Made by a program: the position numbers and the translations under genes. This document shows, piece after piece, positions 55,229-62,427 of a stretch of DNA of 64,000 bases. The stretch lies in NCBI RefSeq assembly GCF_001315015.1, contig NZ_CP012914.1, positions 2,662,501 to 2,726,500 on the forward strand, given 5' to 3'. The notes under the pieces are model-generated. The model ran no database searches. It was given only the letters and a program-made list of their open reading frames with translations, and was not told the origin of the DNA. The DNA comes from Azospirillum brasilense (lineage in GTDB: Bacteria; Pseudomonadota; Alphaproteobacteria; Azospirillales; Azospirillaceae). The first letter of the stretch is position 1; each line of letters opens with the position of its first letter.

Positions 55229-56185
55229 TCAGCGGATCGTGTCGTTGTGGATCACCATCTCCACCGCCAGCTGGGCGGCGCAGAGGTCTTCCAGCGCGGT
55301 GCCGACCGACTTGAACAGGGTGATCTGGTCGTAGAAGCGGCGCCCGGCGCGCTGGCCGCGGGTGAGATCATAAAGGTCGCCGGCGATGTCCGCGTCGGTC
55401 AGGATGCCGGCCTTCATCGGCTGAACGATGTCCCCCGCCTCCGTGCAGGCCCCCTCGCGGGTGTCCACGAAGACGCGGGAGCGGCGGATGCAGTCGTCGT
55501 CGGCCTCGCGCATCTCCGGGGTGAAGCCGCCGACGAGGTCGAGATGGGCGCCCGGCTGAAGCCACTCGCCGCGGATCAGCGGCTCCTTCGCCAGCGTGGC
55601 GCAGGAGATCACCTGGGCACCGCGCACCGCCCCTTCCAGGTCGGCGGTGGCCTCGATGCGGAATTTCGGGCGGTGGAAGCGGCTGGCCACCTTCTTCGCC
55701 TTCTCCAGGCTGCGGCCCCAGACCAGCACATGCTTGATCGGCAGGACGGTGGCGAAGGCCTCGATCAGCTCGGGCGCCAGCGCCCCGGTGCCGACCATCA
55801 GCAGCCGTTCCGAGTCGGGCCGCGCGAGGTAGGAGGCGGCCAGCGCGGAGGCCGCCGCGGTGCGCCGCTTGGTCAGGGCGGTGCCGTCCAGAACCGCCTG
55901 GGGCATCCCCGTCTTGCCGTCCATCAGCAGATAGAGGCCCTGCACCGCCGGCAGGTCCTTCGCCCCGTTGTCGGGGAAGACGGTGACCACCTTGACGCCG
56001 ATGGACTGGTTGACCTGCCACGCCGGCATCAGCAGCAGCGTGCCGTCGCTCTGGCCGTAGGTCTCGACCGTGTGGTGGTGCCGCATCGGCACCTCGACCC
56101 CGGCGCGGAAGGTCTGCCGCATGCGCTCGATCAGCATGCGGAAGTGCAGGACGGACTTCAGCTCGGCTCCGGTGACGGTGCGCAT
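55229..56185 (-). CDS. Ornithine cyclodeaminase / mu-crystallin family protein
   Basis: A 318-residue NAD(P)-dependent protein. The Rossmann motif is MVGTGALAPELIEAF, with RTAAASALAASYLARPDSE before it and GGFTPEMREADDDCI, typical of the family. Members include ornithine cyclodeaminase, alanine dehydrogenase and pyrroline/piperideine-2-carboxylate reductases. Since the next gene encodes an amino-acid oxidase that would form a cyclic imine, an imine reductase role is reasonable. The ATG at 56185 has GGAGGG upstream. Confidence 0.87.
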   Translation of the reverse strand: MRTVTGAELKSVLHFRMLIERMRQTFRAGVEVPMRHHHTVETYGQSDGTLLLMPAWQVNQSIGVKVVTVFPDNGAKDLPAVQGLYLLMDGKTGMPQAVLDGTALTKRRTAAASALAASYLARPDSERLLMVGTGALAPELIEAFATVLPIKHVLVWGRSLEKAKKVASRFHRPKFRIEATADLEGAVRGAQVISCATLAKEPLIRGEWLQPGAHLDLVGGFTPEMREADDDCIRRSRVFVDTREGACTEAGDIVQPMKAGILTDADIAGDLYDLTRGQRAGRRFYDQITLFKSVGTALEDLCAAQLAVEMVIHNDTIR

Positions 56186-56217
56186 CGGCGGCTCCCTCCA
56201 CAGGTCCGGCAAAGCGG

Positions 56218-56260
56218 AACCCCCTCCCGCCCCCCGGCCGGACGGGAGGCCGAAGGGGTT
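56218..56260 (-). terminator. Hairpin after lapA
   Basis: Two-part stem: AACCCC (56218-56223) with GGGGTT (56255-56260), and CCTCCCG with CGGGAGG inside, separated by a five-base bulge. It lies just after the lapA stop on the reverse strand. No long T-run. Confidence 0.4.
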
Positions 56261-56272
56261 ACCGGCGGGCGG

Positions 56273-56683
56273 TCAGTGGACCGTGGTCGCCGGCAGGGCG
56301 GCGCCGGACCCGGTCACCGCGGGCAGGCCGGCGGTGCCGGACAGCGGACGGTTCATCTCGGCCAGACGCTTCTCCGCAGCGGCGGCGCGGGCCTGCGTCT
56401 CCTTCAACTCGCGCTCCAGGTAGGACACGCGGTCGGAGGAGCGGCGGGCGCGGCGGCGGTAGCGGCGCTGGGCGTTCCAGGCGACGACGCCACCGGCCAG
56501 GAAGCCGATCACCAGCGCCACCAGCGTGGCGAGATAGACCGGGACCTCCAGCGTGAAGGGCAGCGGCCAGAGCGACAGCGTGACCAGGCCACGGTTGGAA
56601 ATGGCGAACAGCACCGCGGCCAGCGCGATGGGAACGGCGATGATGAGGGCGATGAAACGCACGGGTGTGGTCCTCGTATCCAT
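56273..56683 (-). CDS. LapA-domain (DUF1049) membrane protein
   Basis: A 136-residue protein with two membrane helices (FIALIIAVPIALAAVLFAIS and VYLATLVALVIGFLAGGVVAW) around the family NRGLVTLSLWPLPFTLEVP loop, then a basic stretch (RRYRRRARRSSDR), a coiled coil (YLERELKETQARAAAAEKRL) and a flexible end. It belongs to the lipopolysaccharide assembly protein A (LapA) family. It lies 78 bases downstream of ihfB, a conserved pairing. Confidence 0.9.
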   Translation of the reverse strand: MDTRTTPVRFIALIIAVPIALAAVLFAISNRGLVTLSLWPLPFTLEVPVYLATLVALVIGFLAGGVVAWNAQRRYRRRARRSSDRVSYLERELKETQARAAAAEKRLAEMNRPLSGTAGLPAVTGSGAALPATTVH

Positions 56684-56761
56684 GATCGGGTGTCCGTGGT
56701 CTGGCGGGGCAACGCCGGGTCCGGGCCGATGACTCAGTGACGGGCTGTCAATGAACGGACA

Positions 56762-57046
56762 TCATTCGTCGGTGTTCAAGCGCTCGCGCAACTGTTTTCC
56801 GGTCTTGAAGAAGGGGATCGCCTTCTCGCCCACCTCGACGGCTTCGCCCGTGCGCGGGTTTCGGCCGGTGCGGGCGTCGCGGCGCTTGACGGAGAAGGCT
56901 CCGAACCCGCGCAGCTCCACCCGGTCGCCACGGGCGAGCGCTTCGGAGATCTCGTCGAAGATGGTGCCGACGATCTTTTCGATGTCGCGCTGGTACAAGT
57001 GCGGATTGCGCTCCGCGAGCCGTTGAATCAGCTCTGATTTGGTCAT
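56762..57046 (-). CDS. ihfB: Integration host factor subunit beta
   Basis: A 94-residue HU/IHF family DNA-bending protein. Features: [39 protein letters not shown], and the DNA-intercalating arm [14 protein letters not shown] with the conserved Pro, then [13 protein letters not shown]. The ATG at 57046 matches homologues; a longer in-frame start at 57115 is not used. It is normally directly after rpsA; here a DUF2189 gene on the other strand intervenes. Confidence 0.97.
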   Translation of the reverse strand: MTKSELIQRLAERNPHLYQRDIEKIVGTIFDEISEALARGDRVELRGFGAFSVKRRDARTGRNPRTGEAVEVGEKAIPFFKTGKQLRERLNTDE

Positions 57047-57218
57047 GGCGATTCCGTTTCCCCCGGTTCGAGCGCCCTTGGACCGCGCTCCTTGACCTGC
57101 GCGCAAGCGTGCCACCGGGTCCGGTGACCGTCAAGCTAAGCCTTTCTGGCGGAACCCTTTTCCCGGCAACGCTCCGGCTTGCCCGATGGCCTCCGGGAAA
57201 AAGGCCCGAAATGTGATT

Positions 57219-57235
57219 AATCCGTCTTACGGATT
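57219..57235. promoter_or_regulatory. Palindrome in the ihfB/DUF2189 divergent region
   Basis: AATCCGT-CTT-ACGGATT, seven-base arms with a three-base centre, in the only AT-leaning part of the 274-bp gap between the divergent ihfB and DUF2189 genes. It lies 86-102 bases before the latter's start. Candidate operator. Confidence 0.4.
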
Positions 57236-57320
57236 GCCTTTGAACTCACCATTTCCGATGAGTTGGTTGGCACGGTCCCCATCGCCAGACTCGGTTGCCG
57301 GACTCGGTTGGAGGTTCGCC

Positions 57321-58127
57321 ATGACACATGCCCATCACACCGGCCCCGCCGACCCGCTGGCCGGCCTGCCCTACGCGGACCGTGTCCGCACGGTCACCGG
57401 CGATCAGGCGCTGGGCTGGCTGCGGGCGGGCTGGGCAGACCTTCGGGCGTCGGGCTGGGTCAGCCTCGCCTACGGCGCCCTGTTCGTCGCCATCGGATTC
57501 GCGCTGACCGGCGGGTTGGTGCTGGCCGGGATGGCCTATCTGATCGCGCCGATGATCGGCGCCTTCCTGCTGATCGCACCGCTCCTGGCGCTCGGCCTCT
57601 ACCGGATCTCCAAGGACGTCGAGGAGGGGCGCCGACCCAGCCTGTGGCGGGCGCTGACCGCGTGGCGGGCCAACCCCTACCACATCCTGACCGCCGGCCT
57701 GATCCTGATGCTCTATGTGATGATCTGGGCGCGGATGAACGTGGTGGCCTTCGCCCTGTTCTTCCCGCACGAGGCCATCGCGCTCGATCATTTCGTGGCG
57801 CAGATGTTCAGCCTGGACGGTCTGGTCTTCACCGTCTTCATCACGGCGCTGGGCTTCGCCTTCGCCGCCTTCGCCTTCATCACCAACGTCACCGCCCTGC
57901 CGATGATGATGGACCGCCCGGTGGACGTCTTCGCCGCGGCGCTGGCCTCGGCGATGGCGGTGCTGCGCAACCCGCGCGTTATGGCGCTGTGGGCCGGGCT
58001 GATCGTGCTGGTGACCGGCGCCGGGCTGCTGACCGGCTTCCTGGGCCTGATCGTCGCCCTGCCCCTGGTCGGGCACGCGAGCTGGCACGCCTACCGTGAC
58101 CTCATCAAGGAGGACGAGGAGGGGTGA
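57321..58127 (+). CDS. DUF2189 family membrane protein
   Basis: A 268-residue protein with six predicted membrane helices and the DUF2189 pattern (GDQALGWLRAGWADLRASGWVS; LAYGALFVAIGFAL; APLLALGLYRISKDVEEGRRPS; GHASWHAYRDLI). Function unknown. The ATG at 57321 has GGAGG seven bases upstream. It is inserted between rpsA and ihfB on the opposite strand and shares a strong bidirectional terminator with rpsA. Confidence 0.87.
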   Translation: MTHAHHTGPADPLAGLPYADRVRTVTGDQALGWLRAGWADLRASGWVSLAYGALFVAIGFALTGGLVLAGMAYLIAPMIGAFLLIAPLLALGLYRISKDVEEGRRPSLWRALTAWRANPYHILTAGLILMLYVMIWARMNVVAFALFFPHEAIALDHFVAQMFSLDGLVFTVFITALGFAFAAFAFITNVTALPMMMDRPVDVFAAALASAMAVLRNPRVMALWAGLIVLVTGAGLLTGFLGLIVALPLVGHASWHAYRDLIKEDEEG

Positions 58128-58143
58128 GGGCGGTTTGAAAAAG

Positions 58144-58180
58144 GAAAAAGCCGCCGCGGGGTGACCGCGGCGGCTTTTTC
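58144..58180. terminator. Strong bidirectional Rho-independent terminator
   Basis: Perfect 16-base stem: GAAAAAGCCGCCGCGG (58144-58159) with CCGCGGCGGCTTTTTC (58165-58180), five-base loop, T-run on both strands. It lies between convergent DUF2189 and rpsA. Confidence 0.92.
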
Positions 58181-58216
58181 TTTGGCGTCGGTACGGGAGA
58201 CGAGCCCCCTCCCCGG

Positions 58217-58242
58217 CCCTCCCCCGCTTGCGCAGGGGAGGG
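58217..58242. repeat. GC-rich palindromic repeat, copy D
   Basis: Core CCCTCCCCCGCTTGCGCAGG plus GGAGGG, one base longer at the centre than copies A and B. It is preceded by gccccctccccgg as in the other copies and ends 14 bases from the rpsA stop. Confidence 0.8.
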
Positions 58243-58256
58243 AGATGGGAAGAGAC

Positions 58257-59966
58257 TTACTCCTCGCCGGTCTGCTGCTTGCGCTTCAGAGCCGCACCCA
58301 GGATGTCGCCCAGCGAAGCGCCCGAGTCGGACGAACCGTACTCGGCCATCGCCTGCTTCTCCTCCTCCATCTCGCGGGCCTTGATGGACAGCGAGATGCG
58401 GCGGGAGCCGCGGTCGATCTGGGTAACCTTCGCGTCGACCTTCTCGCCGACGGCGAAGCGGTCCGGACGCTGCTCCGAACGGTCGCGGGACAGGTCCGAC
58501 TTGCGGATGAAGCCGGTGTAGCCCTCGCCGACCGTGACCTCGATGCCACCGTCGGTGACCTGGGTGACGGTGCAGGTGACGACCTCGTTCTTCTTCAGGC
58601 CGGCCGTGGCAGCCTCGAACGGATCGTTCGCGAGCTGCTTGATGCCGAGGGAGATGCGCTCCTTCTCGACGTCGACGTCCAGGACCTTGACCTTGACGCG
58701 GTCGCCCTTCTTGTACTCGGCGATGGCCTCCTCACCCGACTTGTTCCAGTCGAGGTCGGACATGTGGACCATGCCGTCGATGTCGCCCGGCAGACCGACG
58801 AACAGACCGAACTCGGTGATGTTCTTGACCTCGCCTTCCAGCTCCGTGCCCGGGCCGAACTTGTCGAGGAAGGTCTCCCACGGGTTGTCCAGGCACTGCT
58901 TGAGGCCCAGGCTGATGCGGCGCTTCTGCGGATCGACGTCCAGGACCATGACCTCGACTTCCTGCGAAGTCGACACGATCTTGCCCGGATGGACGTTCTT
59001 CTTCGTCCAGGACATCTCCGAGACGTGCACCAGGCCCTCGATCCCCGGCTCCAGCTCCACGAAGGCGCCGTAGTCGGTGATGTTGGTGACGCGACCCTTG
59101 AACCGCGAGCTGACCGGGTACTTGGCTTCCACGCCTTCCCACGGATCGGCTTCCAGCTGCTTCATGCCGAGGCTGATGCGCTGGGTCTCCGGGTTGAAGC
59201 GGATGACCTGGACCGTGACGGTCTGGCCGATCTGCAGGGCCTCGGACGGGTGGTTGATGCGGCGCCACGCGATGTCGGTGACGTGCAGCAGGCCGTCGAC
59301 GCCACCCAGATCCACGAACGCGCCGTAGTCGGTGATGTTCTTGACCACACCCTGCAGAACCTGGCCTTCCTTGAGGTTGGCCACCAGCTCCGAACGGGCC
59401 TCGGCGCGGCTCTCTTCGAGAACGGCGCGACGCGACACGACGATGTTGCCGCGCGAGCGGTCCATCTTCAGGATCTGGAACGGCTGCGGGGTGCCCAGCA
59501 GCGGGGAGATGTCGCGGACCGGACGGATGTCCACCTGCGAACCCGGCAGGAACGCCACGGCGCCCGACAGGTCGACGGTGAAGCCGCCCTTGACGCGGCC
59601 GAAGATGACGCCGGTGACGCGGGTCTGGTCCTGGAAGGACTTCTCCAGCAGCGCCCAGGCCTCTTCGCGCTTGGCCTTCTCACGCGACAGAACGGCTTCG
59701 CCGTTCTTGTCTTCCATGCGCTCCAGATACACCTCGACCGTGTCGCCCGCCTTCATCTCGGGCGGCTGGCCGGCAACGGCGAATTCCTTCAGCGCGACGC
59801 GGCCTTCCGACTTCAGGCCGACGTCGATGGTGACCATGTCGTTCTCGACGGAGACGACGCGGCCCTTGACGACCGAGCCTTCGAGGGACTCGGCCGTGCC
59901 GAGCGACTCCTCGAGCAGAGCCGCAAAGCTTTCCTTCTCGCCGGTCCGGGCCATAGCTTGTGCCAT
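58257..59966 (-). CDS. rpsA: 30S ribosomal protein bS1
   Basis: A 569-residue RNA-binding ribosomal protein with six S1 repeats. The last four are the clearest (for example GVVKNITDYGAFVDLGGVDG, GRVTNITDYGAFVELEPGIE, GEVKNITEFGLFVGLPGDID). It binds mRNA during initiation. The ATG at 59966 has AGGAG six bases upstream; an extension to 60020 is not used. It follows cmk, as in most alphaproteobacteria. The 3' end is followed by palindromic repeat copy D and a bidirectional terminator. Confidence 0.98.
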   Translation of the reverse strand: MAQAMARTGEKESFAALLEESLGTAESLEGSVVKGRVVSVENDMVTIDVGLKSEGRVALKEFAVAGQPPEMKAGDTVEVYLERMEDKNGEAVLSREKAKREEAWALLEKSFQDQTRVTGVIFGRVKGGFTVDLSGAVAFLPGSQVDIRPVRDISPLLGTPQPFQILKMDRSRGNIVVSRRAVLEESRAEARSELVANLKEGQVLQGVVKNITDYGAFVDLGGVDGLLHVTDIAWRRINHPSEALQIGQTVTVQVIRFNPETQRISLGMKQLEADPWEGVEAKYPVSSRFKGRVTNITDYGAFVELEPGIEGLVHVSEMSWTKKNVHPGKIVSTSQEVEVMVLDVDPQKRRISLGLKQCLDNPWETFLDKFGPGTELEGEVKNITEFGLFVGLPGDIDGMVHMSDLDWNKSGEEAIAEYKKGDRVKVKVLDVDVEKERISLGIKQLANDPFEAATAGLKKNEVVTCTVTQVTDGGIEVTVGEGYTGFIRKSDLSRDRSEQRPDRFAVGEKVDAKVTQIDRGSRRISLSIKAREMEEEKQAMAEYGSSDSGASLGDILGAALKRKQQTGEE

Positions 59967-60121
59967 TGAAACTCCTAAGGTTGGCCGAAAGCGATCCCGC
60001 CATGGTCCGTCCCGCGGCAAAACGGGCCGGCCCCCGATGGGACCACCGCGCCGGGCACCACGCCCGGCGACTTGGTTGACATATGTTCCGTTGGAGGGCC
60101 GAAGCGCCCGGACCCTGATGC

Positions 60122-60784
60122 TCAGACCTTGGGGCCGAAACCGGTTTTCGTTCCGATAAAGGCGGTCGCCGCTGCGAACGCCTGGTCGGCGTCGAGGGCG
60201 GAGGTATCAAGCACAAAAGCGTCGGCAGCCGGCAGGAGCGGTGCTACCGTCCTCTGGCTGTCGCGCGTGTCACGGGCCTTCATGTCCTCCAGGACGTCGG
60301 ACGGTATAGCCGGAATCCCGCGTTCCCGCAACTCCTTGAGTCGCCGTTCGGCCCGCACCTCAACGGAAGCGGTAACGAACAGCTTGGCATCGGCGTTCGG
60401 GCATACGACCGTTCCGACATCCCGCCCGTCCAGCACCGCCCCCGGCGCGCCGCCGGGCGGGGTGGCGGCGAACGTCCTCTGGAAATCGAGCAGGGCGGCC
60501 CGCACCGCCGGCACCGCGGCGACCTTGGAGGCCGCCTGCGCCGCCTCGTCGCTGCGCAGGGCCGGGTCGTTCAGGATACCGTCGTCCGGCCGCAACGCGC
60601 GGGCGGCCTGCGCCGCGGCGTCCGCGTCCGCCGGGTCGCCACCCGCGCGCAGGACGCTGACGCCCACGGCGCGGTAGAGCGCCCCGGTGTCGAGATGCGC
60701 GAAGCCGTAGGCCTGGGCGATCCGCTTGGACAGCGTGCCCTTGCCCGCGGCGGCGGGTCCGTCGATGGCGATGACCAGACTCAT
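60122..60784 (-). CDS. cmk: Cytidylate kinase
   Basis: A 220-residue P-loop kinase phosphorylating CMP and dCMP. The P-loop is [17 protein letters not shown], followed by [11 protein letters not shown], the CMP-binding region and [20 protein letters not shown], with [18 protein letters not shown] near the end. The start ATG lies five bases after the aroA stop. It is in the classic aroA-cmk-rpsA order. Confidence 0.97.
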   Translation of the reverse strand: MSLVIAIDGPAAAGKGTLSKRIAQAYGFAHLDTGALYRAVGVSVLRAGGDPADADAAAQAARALRPDDGILNDPALRSDEAAQAASKVAAVPAVRAALLDFQRTFAATPPGGAPGAVLDGRDVGTVVCPNADAKLFVTASVEVRAERRLKELRERGIPAIPSDVLEDMKARDTRDSQRTVAPLLPAADAFVLDTSALDADQAFAAATAFIGTKTGFGPKV

Positions 60785-60789
60785 CGCCC

Positions 60790-62127
60790 TCACACCCCGG
60801 CGATCTTGGCGCCGACGCCGTTCATCAGAGCGACGAAGCCGGGGAAGCTGGTGTCGATGAAGGCGCCGTCGTCCACCTGCACCGGCTCGGCGGTGGCCAT
60901 GCCAAGCACCAGGAAGCTCATGGCGATGCGGTGGTCCATGGCGGTGGCGACGGTGGCACCGCCCTGCGGCGGCTTGCCGGTGCCGTAGACGGTCAGGCTG
61001 TCGTCGGCCCCGACCTCGACCTTCACACCGCACTTGGTCAGCCCGTCGGCGACCATGGCGAGGCGGTCGCTCTCCTTCACGCGCAGCTCCTTCAGGCCGA
61101 GCATGACGGTGGTGCCCTCCGCGCAGGCGGCGGCGGCGGCGAGGATCGGGTATTCGTCGATCATGCTGGGCGCGCGGTCCGCCGGGACGACGATGCCCTT
61201 CAGCGGGCCGTGCTTCACCCGCAGGTCGGCCACCGGCTCCCCGGCCTCGTCGCGGCGGTTCTCAAAGGCGATGTCGGCGCCCATCTCGACCAGCGTGTCG
61301 TAGAGGCCGGTGCGGCGCGGGTTCATGCCAACGCCGGGCAGCAGCAGCTCCGAGCCGGGGCGCAGCAGCGCCGCGACCGCCGGGAAGGCGGCGGAGCTGG
61401 GGTCGGCGGGCACGACGATCGCGCGCCCGGTCAGCTCCGGCTGGCCGACGACGGACACGGCGAGCGCGCCGTCCTCCATCCGCTCGGTCGTCACGGTGGC
61501 GCCGAAATGGCGCAGCATCAGCTCGGTGTGGTCGCGGGTCGGCTCCGCCTCGATCACGGTGGTGGTGCCGGCGGTGTTCAGGCCGCAGAGGATGATCGCC
61601 GACTTGACCTGGGCGGAGGCCACCGGCAGGCGGTAGGTGATCGGCACGGTGCGGTCGCTGCCAACCACGGTCAGCGGCAGCCGCCCGCCGGACCGCCCGA
61701 CGAAGCGCGCGCCCATCTGCTCCAGCGGGCCGGTCACGCGGGCCATCGGCCGCTTGTTCAGCGAGGCGTCGCCGGTGAAGACGCAGGTGATCGGGTGCGA
61801 CGCGACGAGGCCCATCAGCAGGCGCGCCGCCGTACCGCTGTTGCCCATGTCGAGCACCTGCGCCGGCTCGCCCAGACCGCCCAGACCGACGCCGCGCACC
61901 CGCCACACGCCGTCGCCGCCGCGCTCCGCCTGGGCGCCCAGCAGGCGCATGGCGGCGGCGGTGTTCAGCACGTCCTCCCCTTCCAGCAGGCCGTGGATGA
62001 CGGTCTCGCCCACCGCAACGGCACCCAGCATCAGCGACCGGTGCGAAATCGACTTGTCGCCCGGCACGCGGATCGTGCCGGCCAGCGCGCCGGTGGAGGA
62101 TGAGCGAAGCGGCTTCGCCTGCAGCAT
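60790..62127 (-). CDS. aroA: 3-phosphoshikimate 1-carboxyvinyltransferase (EPSP synthase, class II-like)
   Basis: A 445-residue shikimate-pathway enzyme. Class II (CP4-type) motifs are present: [23 protein letters not shown] and the NPRRTG element, as well as [17 protein letters not shown] and [13 protein letters not shown]. At the PEP site the sequence is GNSGTAARL, with Gly where CP4 has the glyphosate-tolerance Ala. The ATG at 62127 has GGGGAG upstream, and a longer frame to 62253 is rejected. It is the first gene of aroA-cmk-rpsA. Confidence 0.96.
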   Translation of the reverse strand: MLQAKPLRSSSTGALAGTIRVPGDKSISHRSLMLGAVAVGETVIHGLLEGEDVLNTAAAMRLLGAQAERGGDGVWRVRGVGLGGLGEPAQVLDMGNSGTAARLLMGLVASHPITCVFTGDASLNKRPMARVTGPLEQMGARFVGRSGGRLPLTVVGSDRTVPITYRLPVASAQVKSAIILCGLNTAGTTTVIEAEPTRDHTELMLRHFGATVTTERMEDGALAVSVVGQPELTGRAIVVPADPSSAAFPAVAALLRPGSELLLPGVGMNPRRTGLYDTLVEMGADIAFENRRDEAGEPVADLRVKHGPLKGIVVPADRAPSMIDEYPILAAAAACAEGTTVMLGLKELRVKESDRLAMVADGLTKCGVKVEVGADDSLTVYGTGKPPQGGATVATAMDHRIAMSFLVLGMATAEPVQVDDGAFIDTSFPGFVALMNGVGAKIAGV

Positions 62128-62256
62128 GGGAGGGCTCCCCAGACAAGAATGTGACCAGGGCGGAGTACCTAGCACAGCGGGAAGGGCGATGCGAGCGATG
62201 CGCGGGTCCCGCAGGGCGATTGGCTGAAAGCCGCGCGCAGGCAATGCGGGCAAGAA

Positions 62257-62369
62257 TCGACACGGATTTCACGGATTGAAACCGGATTTCCCGGAACCGG
62301 ACGGCGAAGCGTCCCATGATCGGTAAGGATCCGTGCAATCCGTGCCTCGATCCGTGAAATCCGTGTCGA
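62257..62369. mobile_element. Gene-less unit with CACGGATTTCACGGAT inverted termini
   Basis: A 113-bp unit in the 300-bp gap between aroA and the gamma-glutamyltransferase gene. Its ends are perfect 20-base inverted repeats: tcgaCACGGATTTCACGGAT (62257-62276) and the complement (62350-62369). Each end has a second, less exact copy 20-21 bases further in (62282-62295 and 62329-62344). The centre (62296-62328) has no reading frame. The design equals the unit around the GxxExxY gene at 42717-43178, so it looks like its non-autonomous relative. Flanks share CTTGT on the right side with the first unit. Confidence 0.7.
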
Positions 62370-62427
62370 ACTTGTTTGTCAAAGCCGCGACCGAACCGTC
62401 CGAACGTGCCCCTGACCGCTCCCGCGA

